Assembly: GCA_021014945.1 (NCBI GenBank)
Contig: MU266347.1
Span: forward strand, 62,001-126,000
Direction of reading: 5' to 3'
Length of the DNA stretch: 64,000 nt
DNA from: Leucogyrophana mollusca
Lineage: Eukaryota > Basidiomycota > Agaricomycetes > Boletales
This document shows, piece after piece, positions 36,884 through 47,925 of this stretch (position 1 is its first letter; every line of letters starts with the position of its first letter). The notes beneath the pieces are model-generated. The model was not told the DNA's origin. It saw only the letters and a program-made list of their open reading frames with translations, and ran no database searches. The translations under genes and the position numbers were made by a program.

Positions 36884-39437
36884 ATGTTCTCCGTATCCGA
36901 TCCCCCGCCCCCCCATCTTCCGTTTAAATTTCGCAGGAAAAGTTCATCCGCGTCAACAAGTCCTCCATTCATACACATTGCAAACAATGAGGAGGATGAA
37001 GACCGCGATTTGTCCTCGCCGCTTCCCCCCTCCTCCCCTTTGTCACCCGCCTCGCGGTACTCGAGCGCGAAATATGCTACGCGTTCAAACAGAGCTTCGG
37101 ATAGCGCTATATACGACCAGGATGATGTGTTCTCAGACGTAGATGCCCCCGCGCCCTGGTCACATCACTACGTCCAGATGGACACCTCAAAACAATATAT
37201 CGTCCAGCGCCCCGTTCCCATGCTCCTCGATAAATACGGATCTTATCTAGCGACAGACTCCAGCTCCCCCGTCTCCGATCATTTTGAAGGCTACGGTTTA
37301 CCGCAAAACCAGCGGTGGGCCGACACTCCAGAAGTCGATGCCTCCGCTGACGACGAAGACGAGTATGATCTCGAGGATATGGACATTCATATCCGCGAGA
37401 CGTATTTCGCGACGTCAGCTGAACGCGGTCGATGGCAGAGCAGTCCGATCATCCCGAGAACCCGTCCTTCCGTTCCATTTGCATCTAGCCCTATCCGGCC
37501 TATACGTCTTCACTCTACCCCTGTGAAGAGCAAGGACACGTCCAGTAGTACGCTTCGGGAGCATACGCGGAGACATTCGACGAACTTAGCCGCTGGGGAG
37601 CCATCTGTTATCCCGCTCTTCTATACCGCCACAGACGACGACCGCGAAGAGTTTCGGAGTTCATCTCCCCTACCCCCTTCGTCTGCACCCGCATCGCCAA
37701 TGTCACTTTCTCCCTCGCATCTGGACGATAATTTGTTCGAAGACGACATGGTTTTGGATGAGAATGATTTTACTTACGATGTGGGTTTTCTTCTTGTTTT
37801 GGCACCGGGCTCCGTGGAATATGCTCTGACGTCCTCCACTTGGACTTCGTTTTTGTTACGAACAGTCCGATTCTCGGCGTGACGATGTAAAACCTCTTCT
37901 CGATATTTCGCGTGACATCTCCACGACGATTATCACTTCGGAACCCGTACCTCCCGAAAGTTCGCCACTAACTACCGAACCCCCTCAAACGCCAAACACC
38001 CTCATATCAGCCCCGCAGCCACCCACCCAGCCTTCTAGTCGATATTCCACCCCACCATCATGTGTTGCGGAGTCAACCCCAGCCTCCACAAGCATCCCCG
38101 TTGTCGAGGCTGACACTTCGCCAAAGACTCTGACCAGCGATGAGAACGCCAAACGACCACTGGCGAATATGAAGAATAAACCTCACCCCGGTGAGACCCG
38201 GGAGAATGGATCGCATTTGGATGTTGAGACGAGCCTTGGTGTCTCGATAGTGCCTCTAGCCGCTCTGTCGGTGAGTGGAGTCGGCTTTGCCAAACAGGTT
38301 TCGAGTATCGCAGAACCTCGTGCTACCTCAGTGAGCGGTGTGGGGGCGAAGGAGAAGGAGATTAAGGGGGAGGCTCTAGAACTGTCTCTTCCCCTACAAA
38401 AAGATGCCGAGGCGCCCACTGCGAGTACTTCTGCCCTTGCCACCGCAAAGTCGACGAAGAAGCCCGCAGCATCTGCTCCGTTACACGAGGAGGCAGCTAA
38501 GACCTTGGCCGCAAGTACATCTACTGCCGCCACTGTCAAGTCATCAGTGAACAGGGCTCCTTCTGCTCCTCCCGCACAACCACCAAAGGAGCTCACTCAG
38601 CAGGCCTCTTCCGTCCCGGTCTCGGACAAGGCTAGGGCCAAGCCGTCAAAGCCGCGGCAAAAGCGAAGCAAAGGACGTACAGATATTGCTGTTGGGACTG
38701 GTGAGCCTGCGCGGAAGAAATGCCGTCTTCTAGAGAAAATGGAAAGTAGTGATATCGAGGTGATGGAGCCAGCATCTCGTCATCGATCACGCCGCAGCCC
38801 GGACGTACGGGAGAGAACAGGCCCCCCTCGCAAAGCAGGCACACATCGTAGCAGCGATGCACGGAAGGCGAAGACAAAATCTCGTTCGCGATCACGGTGC
38901 CGGGAGGATGACCTCACTGTGCAGCTTGCACGGATCTGCGATGATGGAACGCCTCCACCCTCGTCACCACGTCCCTCTTCGTCGTCGAATATATCTCGTT
39001 CACGGGTCGCGCATTCCCCTCCCCCTGAACAGCGCGAGGAAAACCCACAGTCAAAGCTCTACGCTGAATTGACAGGCATGCTCATCGAGGCACTCGCTAC
39101 CTCTCGCGCCTCATCCCTAACCCCTACTGCACTCTATTCCGCAATCACTCAAAGCCACCCTCATCTCAAAAACGAAGAGCGGGGTAAAAAAGAGTGGCTG
39201 AAGCTCATTTCCGATGTACTTGAATCGGGAGGGATGTTTGAAAAGGTGGATAGTAGTGGGGAAAATGGGGAGGCGCGGTGGTTCTATGTTCCAGAACGGG
39301 ACGAGGATCGGGAGAGGGCGGGGCTGATCAGTGCGTTGATGCCGAGGCAAAAGAGAAGTGAGACGAAGAAGTATAAACAATATTATTATCGGCCGCTGGA
39401 TAGGATATCCAGGTGGGACCCAGAGGACGCTCCATAG
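36884..39437 (+). CDS. Unknown, probably nuclear, Ser/Pro-rich protein
   Basis: Two exons (36884-37780 and 37866-39437) joined by an 85-nt intron give 822 aa. Most of it is low-complexity Ser/Pro/Asp/Glu sequence (SSPLPPSSPLSPAS, DDEDEYDLEDMD), then a basic middle (KPSKPRQKRSKGR, RSRSRCRED) that resembles nuclear localisation signals. The last 120 residues look folded: LYAELTGMLIEALATSRA, TALYSAITQSHPHLKNEE and EWLKLISDVLESGGMFEKV, then RWFYVPERDEDRERA. That helix pattern with a final aromatic strand resembles a winged-helix DNA-binding fold, but I cannot name a family. Its promoter carries two MluI-type boxes and it lies 760 bp before the checkpoint kinase, so a role in the cell cycle or chromatin is a guess from context. 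Confidence 0.75.
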
Positions 39438-40196
39438 CGCTGTGGCAGTAGTTTCATTCCAGTTCGACAGGTACTTATGTTTGCTTATGGTCGTTTTGAC
39501 CACGCAGTGCATGGCTGTTTCGTCTATTCTTATCCTTATTTTTTTCGAGTTATTTCGTTCTCCTACGTTCTTCTATCCAGCGATTCAATTCAATCTGATC
39601 CAATGCGCTGCAAAGGGCGGTGGTGGTGGGAGGAGAAGTCGATCTCAGCCACCGCTTGATTGATTCCACGTGGTGTCTCTTGTCGCGTCAGGTCTCACTC
39701 TCTGCCAAAGCACCGACGCTTTGACTTGACATTTACGCGCAAAATCATTGTTTCCGTGGACGCATTTCCTGCTTTGACATTGTTTCTGCGGCCCAACCAC
39801 GCGTTTTTCCTGTAAATCTACCACAGGAGCACCTCCAAAAGGTATTTTTGACAGGAGTTTGTTGGGTTTTTGGAGCAGTTTCATTTTGTGCCCGCTTCAC
39901 AGGACTTTGTTGCCTTTCTCCGCTTTGTTTACTTATTGTGGGCCTACCCAAAGGTCAAAGCGCATCAACCAACGTCAAAGCGGGCACCAGCTTCCAAAAG
40001 CTATAAAGGACGTAAAGAATCGGTGGGCTCTTCACATCCAAACGAACGCATCAATTTGCTCCGAGCCACAGTACCACCAACCCATCAGCATCTCTCAGAC
40101 TTATCTTGTTCCATTTCTTGCTATCTCTCGTGGACGGACTAGACTAAATCCATCATCTCCTTCTCTTATTGACTCCAAACTTCTTGATTCCCAACA
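39438..40196. other. Upstream region of the checkpoint kinase
   Basis: Holds the 3' end of the preceding gene and the kinase promoter. It contains ACGCGT at 39799-39804 and the related ACGCGC at 39735-39740. The final 150 bp are C/T-rich, as in many basidiomycete leaders. No gene seen. Confidence 0.5.
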
Positions 40197-42740
40197 ATGA
40201 TGCTGGCCCCCGCTCAGATCCCAAACGGTAATGAAGACCTAATCCCAGTTGACGACGCGATGGAAGAGCAAACGCAGCAAGCCACCCAGTCCACTCAGCC
40301 GGCTTCCCAGACCACCAACTCGGCCGACGCTGACGCCCACCTCTGGGGGTTTCTCCAGCCCTGCAGCAGCGCGCTCAGGCGTATCGACTTCTTTAAGCTC
40401 TCCCCTAGCGCGAAAATAGGAAGAGCACCCGATAACGATGTGGTTCTCCCGGGTGGAAAAGTCAGTGAGTAGTTGGTTTCAATTTTAGACGCGTCGAGGT
40501 GGCGTTGTGCTTGGTCGTGGCCTTACGCGTTATCATCTTTTCCTTCAGGCAACAGACATTGTAAAATTATGTGGGATGGCAAGGAGGACAAGCATTCCGC
40601 TGTTACTGTCGTCGACTTCTCCAGCAACGGCACTTGGGTATGTGCACGTGGTTTGACGGGTGTAGGGAGGATGTTGACGCGTCCCTATATCTTTAGATCA
40701 ATGGAACGAAGATCGGCAAAGATAAGACCGGCATCCTCAAAGAAGGAAATGAAATCGCGTTCGGCTCGCCTCAATCTCAGCCCGGAAGCATGGAGGACTA
40801 TCGTTCGTGTTCTCCGTCTCCCTCCTTCTTGCTACCCACTTACTCACCGCCCCACGACCAGGCTTCATCTATAGGCACACTGCTGCAGGCCCACCTGTTG
40901 GAGGCTTGCATGCGCACTATGACATCAGCCACGAGCTCGGCAAGGGCTCATTCGCGACTGTCATGAAGGCCATTTCCCGTGCTACCGGCCAATGGTTCGC
41001 GATCAAGATGATTCAGGAGAACAAGGTCAAGCGTGCGGCCGCGAATGCTGGTGAGGCGAACGCCAGCAACGCTCAGAAGGCAACGGCATTTGCGAGGGAG
41101 ATCAGCATCCTGGAGAAGCTGAATCACCCGAACATTTGCCAACTGAAGGAGGTGTTCTTCGAGGATGCCAATATCAGTGAGTGTAGTTGTGCCTTAGAAG
41201 TTTCTTGGGTATTCACCAGAAGTGGCGTTTGCAGATTTGGTACTGGAATTCGTAGATGGAGGAGATCTTTTAGATTTCATCCTGAAGACAAATGGTTTGG
41301 AGGAGCCAATGGCACGCCATATCACATCCCAGATCGCTGATGCGTTGTCGGTAAGTCAGCGTTGTTTGTTCCAATATGCGTCGACTAATCCGTGTTTCAC
41401 CAGTACATCCACGGCAAGGGCATCGCCCATCGCGATCTCAAGCCAGAGAACGTCCTTTTGACTACCGACAATCCCCCTATCGTCAAAGTTGCCGACTTCG
41501 GCCTTGCCAAAGTCGTCGACAGCCTCACATTCCTCAAGGCCGGTCCCCATCTATTTCCCTTGCTCCACCTCCCTCCTAACCCCTCCTGCAGACCATGTGC
41601 GGCACCCCAAGCTACCTCGCCCCCGAGGTCGTCACCCAACAAAACCAAGAAGGGTACGACCACCTCGTCGACAGCTGGAGCGTAGGCGTCATCGTGTTCT
41701 CCATGTTCGTATGGCCGTAGGTTACTTTCCATTGTCATTGCTGAACGAACAATATCCTTACAGGCTGACAAGCTCGAGTCCATTTGTCGAGGACGATACT
41801 CAGCGGGATATAAAGATCCGGATCGCCGAACGGACGATCGATTGGACCACGCTAGAACAGTCGCGATGCAGTGCCGTAGGTGAGTGTTGATCTCTTGGCA
41901 CTCGTTGATCAACAAACGGTTTATTGACTGGACATATCAGCTCGCGATTTCATTAGACGTCTACTCGACGTCAACCCTCGCACGCGGATGTCTCTTGCAG
42001 ACGCACGGAATCACCCATGGCTGCGGAACATGCACAATATCCCGGGAAACGACCGCCCCCGTGAAACTCTCGCCGCCTCGTCCGTCGCATCGCTCCCCGT
42101 CGGCGGGTCGTCGCTCTCATCCCTTCCGGACGACGACGACTTCATGGCAGACGATACCAACAACGACCCCGTCATCAGCCAAGGCATCGAGCACCTCAGG
42201 CTCCGTGGCAACACCCGCGCTCCGCTTCAACGTCGCAGTCAGGTCCTCTCGCAAGCAGCCGAGGACGACGGCGGGCAGATGCTCGCGGAACCGTCGTGGC
42301 AAATGATAGCGTCGCAGGAGCACGAGCACCATAATCAAAATCCGCCCCAGGACCAAAATCAAAACCAAGCAGGCCCCGGTCCAAGCACACGTGCCCACAA
42401 GCGGAAGGCGTCAGAATACACGGACGGCCTTGGGGCCGTGAGGGAAGAAGGGGCAGAAAATGCATCGCCCACTCCTGCCGTAGATGGCGCGAGGAAAAAG
42501 GGGAGGGGGAGCTCAGATTCAGATTCAGCGCCAAAGACTCGGGGCACGAAGGCCGGGCGCGGAAGGGGGAGGGGAGGTGCGACGAATGGCACGCCGCGGA
42601 CGAAGCTACACGAGGCTGCTGCAGGGATGAAGGTCGAGGAGGAGCATATGAGTGAAGACGAGGACGAGGACAATCTTCCCGCGCAAAGGCCCAGGAGGTC
42701 GGCGCGCCACTCGCCGCAGAAGGCTGCTCGGCGGTCTTAG
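40197..42740 (+). CDS. cds1: Rad53/Cds1/Chk2-type FHA checkpoint kinase
   Basis: Nine exons totalling 2,058 nt give 685 aa. The N-terminal FHA domain (about residues 50-150) binds phosphothreonine and shows [33 protein letters not shown] and [10 protein letters not shown]. The kinase domain follows: GKGSFATV (Gly loop), FAIKMI (Lys), [11 protein letters not shown] (catalytic loop), [10 protein letters not shown] (DFG), [13 protein letters not shown] and [13 protein letters not shown]. The last 250 residues are a Gln/Asn- and Lys/Arg-rich tail with a likely nuclear signal (HKRKASEY) and ending in a basic [15 protein letters not shown]. The family halts the cycle and stabilises forks after DNA damage. 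There is one FHA domain, as in Cds1/Chk2, not two as in budding-yeast Rad53. The intron 41539-41591 starts with GC. Confidence 0.94.
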
Positions 42741-43360
42741 GCTTCTCGTCCCACCCACTTGGTATCGTGCTGGATCTTTTCTGATTTCATCGGCGTTCAT
42801 TCATATTTTGGTTTATTCTTTTTGTATTTTCCTTTCTCACTTGAATGGTTGACCATCACGCTCATTACTTTACTCGGTCGACTCACCACGCTCCTTTATT
42901 TGCACACTATAGCTCTATACGCACCGCATTGTTTTATACCTGCCTGTCTCAATATATATGGTTCGCCTGCATCAGCGTATCCGTTCCGTGGAATGGGGAT
43001 CAAACTTGGCGAATGGTTATTTATCAACATTGTTCTCCATCATCTGCAGTCTTCAAACACAGCTTGGTTCATAGCATGCCATTAGGATATTATTTTACGG
43101 ACTACCAGTAAAGACAGGTGAAGTGGTACTCTGGTGACCAACTCCGCTGTAGGGACTGACGGAAGAGCTAGGACGGAACATTCTATATGCGTACGGCATT
43201 GCCTCCAACCAAACAAGAAAGAGTGCGCGAACCGAATAGATGAGGTATAAATGCGATATGGATGACGAGAGCAACGAAAGCATGACGACCAGAGAATCAT
43301 AGCTGTATGGCACCGGGACATACAATGAAGAGGTACATATGTACATGCACGATGCGACCT
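42741..43360. other. Convergent 3' region
   Basis: AT-rich stretch between the kinase and the Zn2Cys6 gene, which converge. No gene seen; expected to hold both polyadenylation regions. Confidence 0.6.
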
Positions 43361-45279
43361 TCATGCAGTGCGCTTATCGACCGATCGCTTTCGCGGCGAG
43401 GGGGTGACCTTTGGGCCGTCGGAATTGATGTTATCCCGAACCGGAGTAGTCGCTCGAGCCGTAGCTCGGGGCATCAGCGACCGGCGCTTACGCATTCCAC
43501 GACGGGACTCGAGAGGATACTCGCACTTGAGATGACGCCGGGCGCATTGGCTGGGAAAAGGAACGCGAGATGTTAGCAACACGTCAGTGATGGGGGCGCG
43601 GAAATCAGCGAGAGGGATGGTGATAACGAGGTGATTGGCGCCAGAGAACAGGTAACTCGCCAAACAAGGTGTGATATATAAGGCGAGGTGTCAGCCAGGG
43701 AGGCACCATGCCTCCCTGGACAGTGTCCACAAAACAGGGGAATTTGAAAACACCGTATGAAAGTCGGACACTTACTTGCACGTCTTGTCTTTATTTCCCG
43801 GGGAGGGCGGACCGCACGCGATCTTCCGCCCACGACAGAATAGGCACGCCAATGCCGGCTTCTTCTCTATGAGCCGTTTGTTCTGTGGAAGTGGGCTGAT
43901 ACGCATGGCTCCCCGAGGTGAGGGCGATCGACGAAAGGGGGATCCCGGGCGTCGACGGTGGCCGTGGGAGGGAGAGGACCCACGATGGGGCTGATTGTGC
44001 TGATGAGATGGATGAGGCGCGTGAACAAAGGTCGCTGATGTGGGCGATGGGGTATCTTCCCCAAACATGTACGACTGGCTCGGCACAGTTAATGGAGCAG
44101 GACTTGGGATCATTCTTCCCCATGAGTCCGGATATACACCTCCCGTGGATTGTTGAGTAGGGCTTCCATACGATGATGGTGATGGCGCAGTATCATCTTG
44201 CACAGGCGAATATGATTGGAACTCGAAATGTGAAGGGGAGTGGTTGGGCGGAAATGGCAGGCAATCCATTGGTGGTCCTTCGAATTCTACATGCGGAGGC
44301 TCCACCTCAGCGTATACGTAATCCGCACCAGGGTGCTGAGAGGGAACGACCGCCATGTGCGACGCCACCGTGTCACCTTGCGCACGTAGTGCGTAAGTGT
44401 GCTGCGTGACTGGCGTGAATTGCTCCTGATCCGGCGGATAGTCGAGATCCGGAAGGTGCTGCAATCAAATCAGCGACGAGCGGATAGAAAAAGGCAACTT
44501 CGAGAACGCGCACGTCGAATTGATCCTGATCCTGCTTGAATATCCTTACAGAGTCATATTCGCTCCGACTTGCCCACTCGTGGTGAGAGGGGGTTTGAGG
44601 GGAGGCATCCGATGGGGAAGCTTGCGAGTCGTACGTAAGGGTCTCAATACTGGACTCCTCACGCTTGATCCCCACACTACCGCTGGACGACGACTCATCC
44701 AATGCGGGGGCTAGCGTGTACGATACAGTGATCGGGAAGTTGTACGGATAGCTGCTGGTACCATACTGCGCGGTCGCACAATACAATTTCGAATCGGTGT
44801 GGGGGTATATGTCGGCCTGGTCTTGAAGTGACCATCCTCCTTCCTCATCCTCTGGACAAGGTACCAGGACAGGTTGGCCGTACATACGGTAAAATTCGAT
44901 ATCTGACTCGTCCAGGTGTTTGATGTATGAGCCAGATTGCAGTTCCTCGAATGAAAACTCGCGCTTCTTTACACTGACCTGTGAACATCAGGGCAAAATA
45001 TTAGCTCACTGCAAAGGTATGACCGAGAAAGCACCGACGAGAACAACTCACGTTGACATGAGGTGGCTCATCGTCGTAGTAGTTGCCTTGGTTGTACAAT
45101 GCAAATGGGTTGGAGCTCGAGGCAAACGAAGTTGGCGAGTGAGTGAGTTCGCTGGCGTACATGGCGCTGTCACTGGCAGAATGCAAAGCCGTGCCGGCGC
45201 CAGAGCGTCGATAGTCATCGTTATAAGCGAAACCACCTTGGAAGGGGGGACTGCAATTATACGAGGACGCAAATTCCAT
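43361..45279 (-). CDS. Zn2Cys6 transcription factor with C-terminal zinc cluster
   Basis: Four exons (45279-45052, 44978-44514, 44458-43776, 43550-43361) give 521 aa. Residues 1 to about 410 are disordered and rich in Ser, Pro, Tyr and Gln, a likely activation region. The zinc cluster sits at about residues 435-470: C-X2-C-X6-C-X11-C-X2-C-X6-C, from CLFCRGRKIAC to CNQCARRHLKC. It is split by an intron and followed by a basic ESRRGMRKRR. This layout, with the binuclear cluster near the C-terminus and no fungal-specific middle homology domain, differs from the usual GAL4 layout but is seen in a conserved basidiomycete group. It probably binds CGG-type DNA sites; targets are unknown. A palindrome and repeat lie about 300 bp upstream. 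Confidence 0.88.
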
Positions 45280-46786
45280 GTCAAGAAGCGGAAGCAACTT
45301 GAGGAGTCTGAGAAGAGGTCGTATAAACGGAAGCAAAATACTTCGAGCTGACGGCAGGGGCAGGTTATAAAGCAGGATGAGAGCTTTATAAATCGCGCTG
45401 AAAGGCACTTTGTCTGCCTCAAGTAAAAATAACGAACGCCCTGTTCGCAGGCCGGCAACTTGTAAGTTACAGGCTAGGCTGAGTATAGAACCCACGCCTG
45501 TGTCACTCTAGCGTCAGGCTCGATAGGTCAGGCGACAAGATCCCTTGTCATATCCAGTAACGCAGGCTTATCGTAAAGGCTTACCGTAAGCTTGGACCCA
45601 CACTTTTCTCCATTTTGGAGCAAAAAACTCTGATCCTTCCTCTTCTTCATTTTCTGTTCATTTCTTCCGAGATTCGACTGCTGGGGCTACCTCACCCATA
45701 TCAGTCTGCAATCGATGAAACAAGAGCTGGTAGTGAACGCCCCATCAACCAGCTTCATCACACAAAAGATAGTTGTCCGCAGCACGTCTGATCTCCATCA
45801 ACACTACCCTCGTTGGGGCTGTCCCGCGAACCATTGAAACGCACCTCAAAAAATCTTCGTCAACCTTTCGCGATCCGAGATTCAGGTCGATTTTTCAAAT
45901 GTTTTTGGATTTCGTTGGCAGCGCAATGGGCACCCCGGTCAAATTATATCGAAGAATATGGAAAGTGACTGACGTGACGCCTGACGCTAGAATTTGGCTG
46001 GGCGCTTCACAAATTATTAAAAGAGGGTTACCAGATCGCCCAGATAACGATCATCGCACAGCGGCCAAAGACAGGGTCTCTTCAGTCTGGCAGCATCTCC
46101 GAGAGGGTGCTGATACCTATTGAGTCGGGAATTGAGCTCTCAGAACGTGGTCGTCAGCTCAACATCATGTCCGTTTGTTGGTGATCGTCTGGAAGGAAGC
46201 AACAAGGGAGCAACGATACTCCAGTGATGAAGGCATGCTTTGACAACGACGGTCCGTTTGACCCCCTCATTGCAACCGACGCTAAGACAGAAGGCCCGGT
46301 GGCCCCCCCGTTTCTCGTGCCTTTTCACCGACAAAATCGCACTCTAAATTGGGAGACTCTGCTCTTTGGCTTTGAAAGGTACCACGACAAACTACTCCAC
46401 TTCAAGGCCTTCGATATTGGGCACGTCGGGCTGCGATGTGTAACATCACTCGCATACTGAGACCAAAAGCTGTTGACGAGGATCCTTCAGCGGCTGTGAT
46501 AATGCGGCTATCCGACAGTAAGACACCGCCCTCGAGGCCTCCTTGGCCCTGAAAGCCTGATATATCATATGGGACTGCGAGGACTTTAAGTTGTCAACAA
46601 GCTTTTGACAATGGCATGAGATTGGCAAAAACAACCCAAAACTATGCCCTACTTGGAGCGAAAAGGACGAAAACAGAACGAATGCCTGCGCCTCACAGCC
46701 CCAAAGTATCAGTATAGAGGAGTCAGTTATGTAACGTCGTTCTGACACTCCGCGGGCCTGCTCAGAAGCGGAACAGCGACGGATCG
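45280..46786. other. Upstream of Zn2Cys6 gene, no certain gene
   Basis: The first 400 bp should be the promoter of the Zn2Cys6 gene. A 116-codon plus-strand frame at 45773-46123 (from MSAARLISINTTLVGAVP to REGADTY) is the best extra candidate, but it has no known motif and no clear introns, and I do not call it. Confidence 0.4.
45564..45591. promoter_or_regulatory. Tandem repeat and palindrome upstream of Zn2Cys6 gene
   Basis: AGGCTTATCGTAA (45564-45576) is followed at once by AGGCTTACCGTAA (45577-45589). The second copy forms the 13-bp palindrome GCTTAC-C-GTAAGC (45579-45591). It lies 285-312 bp before the start codon and looks like a protein-binding site. Confidence 0.4.
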
Positions 46787-47925
46787 TCATGACATGGACT
46801 CTTGTGCTTCTGGAAACTCGATGGCCTCCGTCGTCCGCGCCGCCTCGCCGTATGTGAGCATGCCCACGTAGGGCATGACGTTGTACTTGAGGGCATAGTG
46901 TGCAGGGGTTACTTTTCTGAAAGACAGTCGTCAGAAATTGCCCAAGGGAAAATTATGACGAAAGAGTAATTGGAAACAAGTATAACGGGTCACATTGGGG
47001 TAATCCGCCAAGGGGATAAACAAGATAGACTACAGAGATGGGGACAAGGGCCACAGAAACGACCCTCTGCTAGAATGGATGCGGTGCGGAAACTCACTTG
47101 AAAGTTTTTGAGAGTTCACGGAACTTGTATTTGTTTTTACCAGAGAAATTGATGACGGCGTCCTCCTTCCGTCGCACAATACGGTCCCACAGGACAACAT
47201 CGTTCTTGACCTATGGTGCAATAAATCAGCCAAGCTCCACACGGGACACAAAAAAAAATTCCCATTTCATAAAGAACGCATGGGTGAGGAACCAACCAGC
47301 CATTGGCTATGTATAGTTTATCATAATGGAAGCCGGAATATTTTTACTTACGCCTTGTGCATTCGTGTACTCTGCTTCGAGGTACAAAAAAAGTTGCTTG
47401 GTATTCCAGTTGAATAATGGGGTAAGATCTGTGAAGGAGCGTGCACAGCGGAACCGAGCGGTGGAAATTTTCGTCGAGCGGGCAGGGAATATCCAGGTCG
47501 AGTGAAGAAAACGTCAACCCAAGAAAAACGAGGCGCACCACGACTGTCAGTGCCCCCCGGTCTCGTCGGGATGGGTGCATTTAAGACGTACCTGCGGTAA
47601 TATTGAAGTTCACGAAGCCGAACTCTTGTTTCTTGTAAGGATAACGCTTGGCTTTACCCTGAAATCTACAACGCAGAACAGTCAGTTGGAACCTCATGTG
47701 GTCTCGAAACGTATCACCACACGGTGCGACGCGGGTTTTGCTGGTGTTGCAAGCAAGGGACGATGTAACAAAGAACACTTACACTTTCAAAGAGGTGATC
47801 GAGATGTCTCCCTTTGGGTCCGCAGATAGGAATACGGATGACAGAGCGATGGCACCCAGCAGTACCATCAGACATGTTGACCATAGTCCGGAGACCCCAT
47901 TGATACGAGCGTAAATACTATGCAT
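46787..47925 (-). CDS. SPC3: Signal peptidase complex subunit 3 (SPC22/23)
   Basis: Essential non-catalytic subunit of the ER signal peptidase, which removes signal peptides during translocation. It starts MHSIYARINGVSG at 47925, with a membrane helix right after (LWSTCLMVLLGAIALSSVF). It continues as ADPKGDISITSLKV, YKKQEFGFVNFNITA, DLTPLFNWNTKQLFLYLEAE, NDVVLWDRIVRRKEDA and KNKYKFRELSKTFK, and ends YALKYNVMPYVGMLTYGEA... at 46787. About 180 aa in five or so exons, the normal size. One short membrane helix with the bulk in the ER lumen is the known topology. All landmark blocks of the family are present. Confidence 0.94.

Noticed and set aside
45773..46123. 116-codon plus-strand open frame upstream of the Zn2Cys6 gene
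   Set aside because: No motif, no intron signals in a genome where nearly all genes have introns, and no leader; kept only as a note in the gap entry.
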